Counted from the stretch's first letter, positions 1 through 7,612 are shown. The stretch: DNA of 9,384 bases from Bacteroidales bacterium (GCA_025455505.1 JALOMK010000057.1:1-9384); one strand, 5' to 3'. A program made the numbers and translations. The notes: generated from the letters alone by a model not told the origin.

Positions 1-922
1 TGACCATGTCATCGGCTTTCTGGAAAGCTATTGTCCCGGAGTTTCTCAGTTCCCTGAAGAGTTCTGCAGGGTTATCAGTATGAACATGAAGACGTCTCAT
101 CCTGTCGGAACCGGCCACGACAATCGAATCACCGTAACCTTCCAGGACCCCTCGGAGGGTGGCGCTGTCCATTGAGCTGTTCTTAATGAGGGCTTCGGTA
201 CAATACCTGAATGAAGGTTTCTCCGGTATGGATTCCTCTATCTTCTCAAATACTGAGGTTTCAGCCTTCGCCTGCAGGAGCTCCTTGAGATTCCTGTTTG
301 TGATGAACTCAATTATCCCCTCGATGAAAAGGACAAAGCCACGGGCCCCGGCATCAACCACATTAGCTTTTGCCAGCACATTCAGTTTCGTTTTTGTCTC
401 GATCAGCGATTTGTTAAGAACATCCACGGACTTGAGAAAGAGCTCATTGAAGTCTGAGGTTGTATAGCGGTTCTCATAAATATAGTTTGCCCAGTCCTTA
501 ATGACTGTAAGCATAGTACCCTCAACAGGATTGGCAACGGCTTCATAGACGTATTTGATCGAATTCTTGATGCTCTCCGCGAACTGGCTTATTGTAATTG
601 TTTTATGATTCCCGGTTTCGCTGCTCATGCCGTAAAGGAACTGGGCAAATATAATTCCTGAGTTGCCGCGGGCGTTCACAAGCGTAGTTTCAGCTATGCG
701 GTCGGCAGTTACCTTGTATGAGCGATGCGGGTGGAGGGAATCAATAACAGCCCTGATTGTTGAAGCAAGATTGGTTCCGGTATCCCCGTCGTTGACGGGG
801 AAAACATTGATCTTGTTAAGTTCAACCTGGTGTTCAATAACCTTCCTGGCTCCGGCAATAAATGTATAATATAGCCTTTTGCCATCCATTTCGTTGAGGG
901 GTACAGGTGCGGCCAGTATCAT
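1..922 (-). CDS. DAK2-domain / FakA-like (YloV-type) protein, C-terminus off the left edge
   Basis: About 307 residues are readable on the minus strand without a stop, and the frame continues past base 1. The first part is a DAK2 domain: NVFPVNDGDTGTN at residues 39-51 supplies the Asp residues that bind the Mg-nucleotide in dihydroxyacetone-kinase-type domains, ARGNSG follows at 84-89, and further on come EGTMLTV and VVDAGARGF. After roughly residue 200 the FakA middle region begins, with RYCTEALI, GDSIVVAG and HVHTDNP. Known FakA proteins phosphorylate fatty acids bound to a FakB/DegV partner, and some homologues are fused to a DegV domain; that part would lie outside the window, so the fusion cannot be seen. 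I chose ATG at 922 because a TAnnTTTG promoter element lies just upstream. ATG at 889 (Met12) is an alternative. The family call is firm, but the exact substrate (fatty acid or otherwise) is inference. Confidence 0.85.
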   Translation of the reverse strand, partial: MILAAPVPLNEMDGKRLYYTFIAGARKVIEHQVELNKINVFPVNDGDTGTNLASTIRAVIDSLHPHRSYKVTADRIAETTLVNARGNSGIIFAQFLYGMSSETGNHKTITISQFAESIKNSIKYVYEAVANPVEGTMLTVIKDWANYIYENRYTTSDFNELFLKSVDVLNKSLIETKTKLNVLAKANVVDAGARGFVLFIEGIIEFITNRNLKELLQAKAETSVFEKIEESIPEKPSFRYCTEALIKNSSMDSATLRGVLEGYGDSIVVAGSDRMRRLHVHTDNPAELFRELRNSGTIAFQKADDMV

Positions 923-948
923 CTGCTTTCAGTATTGAAATAGTTATC

Positions 949-956
949 CAAATATA
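949..956 (-). promoter_or_regulatory. Candidate Bacteroidota -7 element (TATATTTG) for the DAK2 gene
   Basis: The minus strand reads TATATTTG, an exact match to the Bacteroidota -7 consensus TAnnTTTG, placed 26 nt upstream of the ATG at 922. I see no good -33 TTTG at the usual 17-21 nt distance, so the call rests on the -7 box and its position. The rest of the 923-1070 spacer is AT-rich near this box and shows no convincing terminator behind the photolyase gene, so some read-through from it is possible. Confidence 0.45.
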
Positions 957-1070
957 GACAATTAATTATCAGTCGTTATAAGGTATCAATATCACACTAA
1001 CAAGCGTAGCCGTATTATGTTTGATCTGCAGGGCCTTGAATGCTGGTTTAACGACACTCCGGGGTTCGGA

Positions 1071-2357
1071 TCAGATCCTGTTTAATCCCTTCCTGTACTC
1101 CTCAATGGCCCGTTTACGTGCAAATTCGTGATCAACAAGCGGTTCAGGATATGACGCTGTGCCGATTTCCCTTACCCATTTTCGTATGTACTCTGCAGCA
1201 GGGTCGAACTTTTTTTCCTGTGCGGCAGGACTGAAGACCCTGAAATAGGGAGCGGCATCGCAGCCTGTTCCGGCTGCCCACTGCCAGTTGCCGTTGTTCG
1301 ATGACAACTCGTAGTCGAGCAGTTTTCCGGCAAAGTAAGCCTCTCCCCACCGCCAGTCCGTAAGAAGGTGTTTGCACAGGAAGCTCGCAGTTATCATTCG
1401 TACCCTGTTGTGCATATAGCCTGTTTCATTAAGCTGGCGCATACCTGCATCAACTATCGGGTATCCTGTTTCTCCCCGGCACCAGCGTCTGAACTCCGTT
1501 TCGTCGTTCCTCCATTCAATGCCATCGTACTTCCTCCTGAAGCTTGCCGTAACAATTTCCGGAAAAGAGGCAAGAATCTGCATGAAAAACTCCCTCCAGA
1601 CAAGCTCATTCATAAAAGAATGGTTCAGATCATAAGCATGTGCTGCAATCTTCCGGACACTTACAGTGCCGAATCGCAGGTGGGGCGAGAGGTATGAAGT
1701 AAGATCCGCCGCAGGGATATTCCTGTATTTGTCATAATCGCTGATTACCGACAGATCATAATCGCGGACCTTCTGGCTGCTTTTGCTGAATTTCCGATCG
1801 GCCAGGGAGGGAAAGGGTGTTCCCGGGTCTGCCAGTTTTCCTGCAGGATTCATGTGTTCTTTAGCAACGGGTTTTTCAGCTGAATAAAGCTTTAACCATT
1901 TTCTCGAGTAGGGAGTGAAAACGGAATATGGTTCCTTATTGTCTTTCAGTATTTCGTCATGCTCAAAGATTACCTGGTCCTTGTAAAGGTTGAATTCGAT
2001 TCCCTTCCGGCCAAGCAGGGTCTTTATTTTATTGTCCCTCCCTTTGGCATAGGGTTCATAATCGCTGTTTGCGAAAACCCCGCTGATAGAGTATTCCTCG
2101 CTTAGCCTGTCAAATACTTTTTCAGGATCCCCTTTCATTACGAGAATTCCTCCCCCCCTGGGTCTCATATCGGCATCCATCCTGGCCAGCCTTTCATGGA
2201 TGAATGAGATCCGCGCATCGTCAGAATTCAGTTCGTCAGTTATGCAAGTATCGAAAATGAACAAAGGAAGCACGGGCAGGCCCTCATCAAGGGCTTTCGC
2301 GAGTGCCGTATTGTCATCTGACCGGAGGTCGCGCCTGAACCAGACAATATTTAACAT
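1071..2357 (-). CDS. phrB: Deoxyribodipyrimidine photolyase (class I CPD photolyase)
   Basis: A light-driven FAD enzyme that splits cyclobutane pyrimidine dimers in DNA. Numbering from an upstream ATG at 2375 (434 residues), an N-terminal Rossmann antenna domain opens with NIVWFRRDLR. The C-terminal FAD domain has ELVWREF at 257-263 (E257 and W260 match E. coli E274 and W277), GYPIVDAGMRQL, MHNRVRMITASF and NNGNWQWAAGTG. The electron-transfer triad is complete: W288, W341 and W364 match E. coli W306, W359 and W382, and N360 matches N378, the residue that marks CPD photolyases. I favour the start at 2357 (MLNIVWFRR) because GGGAG lies 9 nt upstream and homologues begin about there; 2363 and 2375 are alternatives. 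The antenna cofactor (folate or deazaflavin) cannot be read from the sequence. The gene is divergent from the pentaheme cytochrome across a spacer of under 80 nt. Confidence 0.95.
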   Translation of the reverse strand: MLNIVWFRRDLRSDDNTALAKALDEGLPVLPLFIFDTCITDELNSDDARISFIHERLARMDADMRPRGGGILVMKGDPEKVFDRLSEEYSISGVFANSDYEPYAKGRDNKIKTLLGRKGIEFNLYKDQVIFEHDEILKDNKEPYSVFTPYSRKWLKLYSAEKPVAKEHMNPAGKLADPGTPFPSLADRKFSKSSQKVRDYDLSVISDYDKYRNIPAADLTSYLSPHLRFGTVSVRKIAAHAYDLNHSFMNELVWREFFMQILASFPEIVTASFRRKYDGIEWRNDETEFRRWCRGETGYPIVDAGMRQLNETGYMHNRVRMITASFLCKHLLTDWRWGEAYFAGKLLDYELSSNNGNWQWAAGTGCDAAPYFRVFSPAAQEKKFDPAAEYIRKWVREIGTASYPEPLVDHEFARKRAIEEYRKGLNRI

Positions 2358-2369
2358 ATTCATTTGCTC

Positions 2370-2399
2370 CCGCATGTTTTGGATGCGGTTTTTTTTCTT
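2370..2399 (+). terminator. Hairpin with T8 tract in the photolyase/cytochrome divergent spacer
   Basis: CCGCAT (2370-2375) pairs perfectly with ATGCGG (2383-2388) around a 7-nt loop and is followed on the plus strand by T8 (2389-2396) then CTT, the shape of an intrinsic terminator. It sits 37 nt before the cytochrome ATG at 2436. It could therefore end antisense transcription coming out of the photolyase gene, or act as a leader attenuator for the cytochrome pair. On the minus strand the same stem holds the farthest upstream photolyase ATG (2375) and abuts its GGGAG. The stem is only 6 bp, so termination strength is uncertain. Confidence 0.4.
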
Positions 2400-2435
2400 A
2401 ACTTTTCTACTGTAAAACTAATCATTTCAAGGCTG

Positions 2436-3806
2436 ATGAAAAAACAATTGATTTTTATCCTTTTACTTGTTCCGGGGATTATCGTCCTTGTTGCAATGTG
2501 TTCCCTGTCAGGCGCCAGGCCGGAGGAACAGGTCGACCTTAAGGCAAAGTATGCCTTTAAGGATTTTGAATCGGCAAAGAAGTGCCGCACCTGCCACCCG
2601 GGGTTTTATGAACAGTGGACCCAGTCTATGATGTCGCAGGCCTATACGCATCACTGGGATGAGATTGAGTATTTCGACCTGGCGGTTCCGCATGCAAAGG
2701 CTAAGCCGGAACTTGCCGACCCCGTAGATGGCTGCAACGGTTGCCACGCTCCCCTCGCTTTCATGAGCGGTCCTTTCCCTCCCCCTCGGCCTTCAGAGAA
2801 GAGCATGGCAAATGAGTCTGTTTCCTGCGAGGTTTGCCACCTTGTTCAGAAAGCCCAGACGGACCCGCCATATAATTTCAGCTATTACATACAGCCGGGC
2901 ATGACCAAGTACAGCTCGCGCAAAGAGCATGTGGAATCTCCGGCACACAAGATACAGACAACTGACTTTTTCAGGACAACAGAGTTTTGCGGCAACTGTC
3001 ACAACGAAAAAAATCCTTTCGGGATCTGGGTGAAAAGCACGCAGCTCGAGTGGAAGGAAGGGCCTTATGCTGACGAGGGTGTAAGGTGCCAGGACTGCCA
3101 CATGCCAAGAGGCGGATACCAGTATGCTCTCATGGGAAAGGCATACAAGGATGCCAGGCTGCACCTTTTTCACGGGGCTCACGACCCGGGGAAGGTACGC
3201 GGGACAATAGAGTTGCGCATCCAGCCTGATATAAGGGAGGCTGAGCCGGGTGAAACTGTTGTATTCACAGTCGCCCTGTTCAACCAGAAGACGGGCCATA
3301 AGTTTCCTACAGGGTCGGTCGAGGACAGAATTGCCTGGTTGCAGGTTGAGGCAACAGACTCGAAAGGAAAGGTCTGGCACATAAATGTGGACAAGAAAGG
3401 ATTTGAAGGCGAAGAGTATACGATTTCAGGAGATTACCTTGCCTACCAGGACATGGCGGTTCCGCTGGGGCAACCCGATTTCAAAGGCTTGCAGCGCGAC
3501 GGGATACCATCGGGGAACAGAATTTTCAGGATGCCCTATTTCGATCCGGAAGGCCGGATGACAATCATGCAATGGAACACTGCAAAACTGGGTGTCGATT
3601 ACAGGATCGGACCACGCGAAACGATAGTCGAGAATTTCACTTTCCGCCTCCCCTTTGATATTGCCCCGGGAGAGCTGAAGGTACGGGCTGTCCTTAACTA
3701 CCAGCTGCTTGTGAAGCCAGTGGCGGATTATCTAAAGGTGCCGGCCGATGAGTCGGAGATAAAGTTTGTCAATGATCACAGCACAAGCATTAAAGTACTT
3801 CCGTAA
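2436..3806 (+). CDS. Pentaheme c-type cytochrome (cytochrome c554-like), exported
   Basis: 456 residues. Residues 1-26 form a basic-then-hydrophobic export signal or anchor. Cys22 follows Val-Ala-Met, which is a poor lipobox, so a lipoprotein is unlikely. Five CxxCH heme sites follow at residues 50-54 (CRTCH), 100-104 (CNGCH), 131-135 (CEVCH), 185-189 (CGNCH) and 218-222 (CQDCH). The remaining C-terminal half has no heme and looks beta-rich; it contains TGHKFPTG near 286-293, a motif seen in multiheme cytochromes of the c554 type, whose His may face a heme. The likely role is periplasmic electron transfer. I chose ATG 2436 over the upstream in-frame ATG 2364 because it gives a clean MKKQ signal peptide with AAGG four bases upstream, and 2364 would read through the hairpin. 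It lies 22 nt before the porin-cytochrome gene and is probably co-transcribed. A catalytic role (for example on a nitrogen or sulfur compound) is not shown by the sequence. Confidence 0.85.
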   Translation: MKKQLIFILLLVPGIIVLVAMCSLSGARPEEQVDLKAKYAFKDFESAKKCRTCHPGFYEQWTQSMMSQAYTHHWDEIEYFDLAVPHAKAKPELADPVDGCNGCHAPLAFMSGPFPPPRPSEKSMANESVSCEVCHLVQKAQTDPPYNFSYYIQPGMTKYSSRKEHVESPAHKIQTTDFFRTTEFCGNCHNEKNPFGIWVKSTQLEWKEGPYADEGVRCQDCHMPRGGYQYALMGKAYKDARLHLFHGAHDPGKVRGTIELRIQPDIREAEPGETVVFTVALFNQKTGHKFPTGSVEDRIAWLQVEATDSKGKVWHINVDKKGFEGEEYTISGDYLAYQDMAVPLGQPDFKGLQRDGIPSGNRIFRMPYFDPEGRMTIMQWNTAKLGVDYRIGPRETIVENFTFRLPFDIAPGELKVRAVLNYQLLVKPVADYLKVPADESEIKFVNDHSTSIKVLP

Positions 3807-3828
3807 TTCAGATAACAAAATCAAAACA

Positions 3829-5037
3829 ATGAAAAAAGCTGCAGTAATTCGATTGCTGACAACACTTCTCGCTGTCATTTTCATGGTACCCTGGAACAGG
3901 GGTGAAGCAATTCCCGCATTTGCAAGGAAATACCAGATCAGCTGTCAGGTTTGTCATTCTCCGGTTATGCCGAGGCTGAAGGCCTTTGGAGAGGACTTTG
4001 CAGGGAACGGTTTCAGGATGACGGAATACGAATCGCCCAGGTATTTTATCCCGGCCGGCGATGAGAAACTCTCCCTGTTGCGCGAGCTCCCACTTGCTAT
4101 CAGAATGGATGGATTCGTCTCGTATAACTTCAACGATGAGGCCCAGTCCGATTTTGGAGCCCCATTCGTCCTGAAGATTTTATCAGGTGGAGAATTGTCA
4201 GATAAACTTTCATATTATTTTTATTTTCTCTTCAATGAAAGAGGATCCGTTGCCGGTGTCGAAGATGCCTTAATAATGTATCGTGATCTCTTCAGATCAG
4301 GGATAAACCTTTACCTTGGCCAGTTTCAGGCCTCTGACCCGCTGTACAGAGGAGAACTCAGGTATACGCTTGAATCATACAGGATTTACGGAACTTCACC
4401 GGGATCATCAAGTGCAGACCTTAAATATGACAGGGGCATAATTCTCGAGAAAGGTTTTAAAACAGGCACAACGGTAGTCGGACAGGTATTGAACGGTTGT
4501 GGCATCGGAGAGGCCTCTGAGGGATATCTCTTCGACAAGGACAAGTACAAAAACTTCATGCTCAGGATCAACCAGGACCTTTTTAAAAATGTCAGCCTCG
4601 GTGTTTTTGGATATACGGGTAAGGAACTTGTGGAGGATCCTTCCATGATCTATGCTCCTGCCACCAGTACAATTAATATGTTCGGCCCGGATATTTCTCT
4701 GAATTTCGACGACAAATTTGTTCTCAATGCCCAGTACCTGAGAAGGACCGATTCCCAGGTTTTCACAGGCACAGGCAGTCCGCCTCTGACAGACATCATT
4801 ACTGACGGCGGATTTGCCGAACTCATCTATTCGCCAAAGGGGGACATGAGCAACTGGTATCTTACCGGTCTTTTCAACTGGGTCGAAAGCGATCTTGACG
4901 ATCTCGATTATACCTCAGCCACTTTACATGCAGGTTATATACTGAGGAGGAATGTCAGGCTGGTTTCAGAGTATACCCAGGTTATGAATCCTGTATCATA
5001 TGGCAAAGTGAATGTTGGTATAGTTTCGGCATTTTGA
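3829..5037 (+). CDS. Outer-membrane beta-barrel with N-terminal monoheme c site (Cyc2-like porin-cytochrome fusion)
   Basis: 402 residues. A signal peptide covers about residues 1-26 (…NRGEA, then IPAFAR). The mature N-terminus carries one heme c motif, CQVCH at 39-43, within a pattern FAR-x4-CxxCH-…-L-x2-FG-x2-F-x3-GF. That arrangement resembles the N-terminal domain of Cyc2 Fe(II)-oxidising porin-cytochromes and many uncharacterised single-heme outer-membrane proteins. The remaining ~350 residues alternate polar and aromatic/hydrophobic residues with Gly/Asp/Asn turns, for example around YYFYFLF and LYLGQFQ. The chain ends in a C-terminal Phe, as expected for a BAM-inserted barrel. I chose ATG 3829 because it begins a standard MKKAA signal; the frame is also open upstream to 3766 inside the previous gene. 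Barrel plus heme is well supported. Iron oxidation is inference, and a plain porin-type protein with one heme is the main alternative. Its stop abuts the crtB stop with no gap. Confidence 0.75.
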   Translation: MKKAAVIRLLTTLLAVIFMVPWNRGEAIPAFARKYQISCQVCHSPVMPRLKAFGEDFAGNGFRMTEYESPRYFIPAGDEKLSLLRELPLAIRMDGFVSYNFNDEAQSDFGAPFVLKILSGGELSDKLSYYFYFLFNERGSVAGVEDALIMYRDLFRSGINLYLGQFQASDPLYRGELRYTLESYRIYGTSPGSSSADLKYDRGIILEKGFKTGTTVVGQVLNGCGIGEASEGYLFDKDKYKNFMLRINQDLFKNVSLGVFGYTGKELVEDPSMIYAPATSTINMFGPDISLNFDDKFVLNAQYLRRTDSQVFTGTGSPPLTDIITDGGFAELIYSPKGDMSNWYLTGLFNWVESDLDDLDYTSATLHAGYILRRNVRLVSEYTQVMNPVSYGKVNVGIVSAF

Positions 5038-5973
5038 CTACACCTGCCTGAATTTCATTATTGTTTCGTATACTCTTTGTCTTGTCTCTGCCGGAGAGGG
5101 ATTCAGCTCAGCAGTTGTAAAACTGCCATTCTCAAAGTCAATTCTTTCGTATACCATCAGGTAAAGTTCGAAAATAATGCAAAGACTGAGCTGGTAGCGT
5201 GGTTCGAGAAGCGGGGAGATCTCCCTGATCATATCATATGTTTCATGCCTGTACCTGTCTGCCACTGTCATGTATTCCCTGATAAGGTTTCTGAACCCCT
5301 GGTTAACAGGCCTGCCTTCTGCAATTTCACGCAAGATCTGCCGTGAGAGTCCGTGTTTTAAAATAAGGTCGTCGGCAAAATAGCTCAGGTTGTTCATCTG
5401 GTCTTTCTGAAAATCGCGTATTATATGTACAAGGTAGCTGAATACGGCACAAGGGGTGGCAACCCGCTTCACGTCAAAGGGAGGGTCGATGAAGGTCCCG
5501 TCTTTTTTAAGGAGGCCGTTGAGGTGTACGAATATCGATGCAGGGGCGACTGATGCACCGCCAGAGTATTCGAGAAAAGCATCCAGGCTCGAAAAACCAT
5601 CATTGTTGATGTCGTAGATCATTGATTTCGCAAAAGCCTCCATGGGCCAGAGCGGGATACGGAATTTAATAAAGGTTTCAGTGAGTTCTTCCTGAAGGGG
5701 ATTGCATTCTTCGGACATGATCGTCATTTTCAGCCACTGCTCCACGCTGGCTACGAATTCATGCCTTTCAGAAGGATCGATCTCCTTGTTCCTTGCCTTA
5801 TGTTCATCGATCATATCGTCGATTGCCCGCATGAACCTGTAGCATGTTTTTGCGGCGCAGAACCTGTCCTTTTCCCAGAAGTTGGCGGCAATAAGTATAT
5901 TCGGGTGGTCCTTTATCTTTTCAAAATCAATCGAGTTGAAGATATCAAGGAAGCTTTCTGTCTGTGAAGTCAT
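5038..5973 (-). CDS. crtB: Phytoene/squalene synthase family protein (probable phytoene synthase)
   Basis: 311 residues, soluble and all-helical. Members of this isoprenoid synthase family join two prenyl diphosphates head to head. The two Mg-diphosphate-binding Asp motifs are present: DDMID at 52-56 in a RAIDDMIDE context, and RDFQKD at 186-191. Between them is GGASVAPASIFVHL near 138-151, in the region that lines the active site. The stretch after the second motif reads NLSYF where textbook CrtB has GRxYLP, so this is a divergent member. The start at 5973 is secure because the next Met is 47 residues in. It overlaps the end of crtI by 29 nt, which implies translational coupling and a shared pathway. 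Phytoene (C40) is the likeliest product given the CrtI partner, but dehydrosqualene (C30) cannot be excluded. Confidence 0.88.
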   Translation of the reverse strand: MTSQTESFLDIFNSIDFEKIKDHPNILIAANFWEKDRFCAAKTCYRFMRAIDDMIDEHKARNKEIDPSERHEFVASVEQWLKMTIMSEECNPLQEELTETFIKFRIPLWPMEAFAKSMIYDINNDGFSSLDAFLEYSGGASVAPASIFVHLNGLLKKDGTFIDPPFDVKRVATPCAVFSYLVHIIRDFQKDQMNNLSYFADDLILKHGLSRQILREIAEGRPVNQGFRNLIREYMTVADRYRHETYDMIREISPLLEPRYQLSLCIIFELYLMVYERIDFENGSFTTAELNPSPAETRQRVYETIMKFRQV

Positions 5974-7465
5974 TTACATCAATAAGTTTTTTATTCAGAA
6001 TCCTTTCCGAAGTCAGCCAGGCCGAGAGCAGGACGTTCGGTATGCCGTTCCCGGGATGGGTGCTGCCGCCCACAAAGTAAAGGTTTTTGTACTTCCCGTG
6101 CCTGTTGTGCGGACGAAAATATCCCATCTGCATCATATTGTGTGCCAGACTCCCGAAAACTGAACCGCGTGAGATATTGCAAATGTTCTCCCAGTTCTCG
6201 GGGGTAAGGCAGATCTCAAATTTAATATGTTTGCCGATATCTTCAAGCCCTGCCTGTTCAAGCCTTCTGATCAGCGCCTCGCGTGTTTTTTCCTTGATTT
6301 TCTCCCAGTCCTGTTTCTTGTTTCTGTCTACATGCCCGGTACCGACAATGAACGAAAAAGTGTCCTGCCCTGGGGGTGCGGCGGAAGGATCAGTCCTGGA
6401 AGGGGCATGTACATAGAAGCTTGGCGAGTCGCCTACGGTTTTGTCTTTGAATATCCTGTCGAGCCCATCCCTGAACGCGTCGGAAAGGAAAACGCTGTGA
6501 TGGCCGAGCTGCGGATAATGTTTGTCGAGTCCCCAGTGGAATGATATTGCTGAACATGAGTATTTCATCCTGTCAAGCCTTTCCGCCTTCCTGCGGTCTG
6601 GTAGAAGCTTCCTGTAAACATAGGGGAGGTCGGCATTTGCGATTATTATGTCGGCTTTTATCCTTTCTCCGTTTTCAAGCACCAGGTCATCAGCCTTATT
6701 CCCTGACACTGAAATCCCGGCAACGGGAGAATCGTAAATGATCTTTACACCTAGCCCGGAAGCAGCTTCAAGGAGCCTTTCGACTATTGAATACATTCCG
6801 CCTTCAGGGAAGAAGGAACCCTCAACAAGTTCAGCGGCCGGGACCATTGAAAAGAGGGCGGGGGAATCAAAGGGACTCTGGCCGACATAAATATTCTGGA
6901 AAGTGTATGCCATCCTGAGCTGCTCGTTTGTAAAGAACTTCCGTGCATAATTCCAGTTCGATATGAATGTTTTCAGTTTGAAGAGAAGTACAAGGTTCCG
7001 GAGACTTGTAAACTGGAATACATTATCGAAGTTTCTTCCTATGAGCTTGTTGATCCCAAGGTCAAAGATCTCATAGCCATTCTTAATGTACTTTTCAGCC
7101 CTGTCAAAGCTTCCCGGCTCTATGCTTTCGAGCTTTGCCCTCATTGTTTCCCGCTCAGGTGAAAAAGAGATTATTTCATTGTTGTCAAAGTAGATATCGT
7201 AAAGATGAGGCAGGGGGGAGATGTCATTTTTTTCGAAGAGTGGGATACCGAGGGAGGCAAAGACCTTCCTGTAGATCCCGGGCATCATGAGCATTGTGGC
7301 ACCGACATCGAAGCGATGGCCGTCCCTGATTATTTGCCCGCACCTGCCGCCGGGAGAGCCGTTCTTCTCGTAAATCGCTACATCGTATCCGTTCCGGGCA
7401 AGATATACGGAGGTTGCAATTCCGCCTATTCCTGCGCCGATGACTACAGCTTTTCTTTTTTCCAT
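5945..7465 (-). CDS. crtI: CrtI-type phytoene desaturase (carotenoid FAD oxidoreductase)
   Basis: 506 residues. Desaturases of this family convert colourless phytoene into coloured polyenes such as lycopene, using FAD at the membrane surface. The N-terminal dinucleotide fold is complete: VVIGAGIGGIATSVYLARNG with the GxGxxG loop at 10-15, the acidic E33 at the end of beta-2, then GSPGGR ending at 41. HRFDVGATMLMMP follows, as in CrtI enzymes. The middle holds YVHAPSRTDPSAAPPG and SFIVGTGH, which in my recollection look closer to fungal-type phytoene desaturases than to short proteobacterial ones. The C-terminal carotenoid signature GGSTHPGNGIPNVLLSAWL lies at about 466-484. It is the first gene of a crtI-crtB pair that shares 29 nt. 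How many desaturation steps it performs cannot be read from the sequence. Confidence 0.92.
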   Translation of the reverse strand: MEKRKAVVIGAGIGGIATSVYLARNGYDVAIYEKNGSPGGRCGQIIRDGHRFDVGATMLMMPGIYRKVFASLGIPLFEKNDISPLPHLYDIYFDNNEIISFSPERETMRAKLESIEPGSFDRAEKYIKNGYEIFDLGINKLIGRNFDNVFQFTSLRNLVLLFKLKTFISNWNYARKFFTNEQLRMAYTFQNIYVGQSPFDSPALFSMVPAAELVEGSFFPEGGMYSIVERLLEAASGLGVKIIYDSPVAGISVSGNKADDLVLENGERIKADIIIANADLPYVYRKLLPDRRKAERLDRMKYSCSAISFHWGLDKHYPQLGHHSVFLSDAFRDGLDRIFKDKTVGDSPSFYVHAPSRTDPSAAPPGQDTFSFIVGTGHVDRNKKQDWEKIKEKTREALIRRLEQAGLEDIGKHIKFEICLTPENWENICNISRGSVFGSLAHNMMQMGYFRPHNRHGKYKNLYFVGGSTHPGNGIPNVLLSAWLTSERILNKKLIDVNDFTDRKLP

Positions 7466-7503
7466 CCCTTGCCGCTAATTTAACCGACTGCGTTAAAGAC
7501 GAT

Positions 7504-7533
7504 CAAAATTATCGTTTGTGCCGGAAGATGAAA
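7504..7533 (-). promoter_or_regulatory. Candidate Bacteroidota promoter for crtI-crtB
   Basis: The minus strand has TAATTTTG (7504-7511), an exact TAnnTTTG -7 element. TTTC (7530-7533), one mismatch from the -33 TTTG, lies 18 nt upstream. The -7 element is 38 nt before the crtI ATG. A second, weaker pair lies farther up: TTATTTTG at 7554-7561 with TTTG at 7580-7583, also 18 nt apart. Either would let the pigment genes be transcribed separately from the XRE-DUF2141 genes upstream. Confidence 0.4.
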
Positions 7534-7548
7534 GGACGGAATTAAGTT

Positions 7549-7583
7549 TTTGCCAAAATAATTTTATTTGCAGGACTGGCAAA
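7549..7583. repeat. Inverted repeat TTTGCCA-N21-TGGCAAA upstream of crtI
   Basis: Two perfect 7-nt inverted arms (7549-7555 and 7577-7583) flank a 21-nt AT-rich spacer in the crtI leader region. The arms cover parts of the weaker candidate promoter (TTATTTTG and TTTG). The arm centres are 28 nt apart, which is wide for a single dimer site but possible for two operator halves or for an RNA hairpin. No T tract follows on either strand, so it is not an intrinsic terminator. A regulatory role is inference. Confidence 0.3.
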
Positions 7584-7612
7584 GGCTGAATTGAATCTGA
7601 AATGCAGGCCCG

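Noticed and set aside
159..869. Plus-strand open frames of 102 and 68 codons
   Set aside because: They lie opposite the DAK2/FakA-like gene, whose motifs are clear on the minus strand; their translations have no recognisable domain.
1068..1078. GGATC-A-GATCC palindrome at the photolyase stop as a terminator
   Set aside because: The one-base gap is too short for a hairpin loop and no T tract follows on the minus strand.
2454..2504. Lipobox at Cys22 of the pentaheme cytochrome
   Set aside because: The residue before Cys is Met, which signal peptidase II sites do not normally accept; a standard signal peptide or anchor fits better.
2793..3380. A 195-codon minus-strand open frame inside the pentaheme cytochrome gene
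   Set aside because: It is the antisense of a gene with five CxxCH sites and a conserved C-terminal motif; its product is Cys-rich without pattern.
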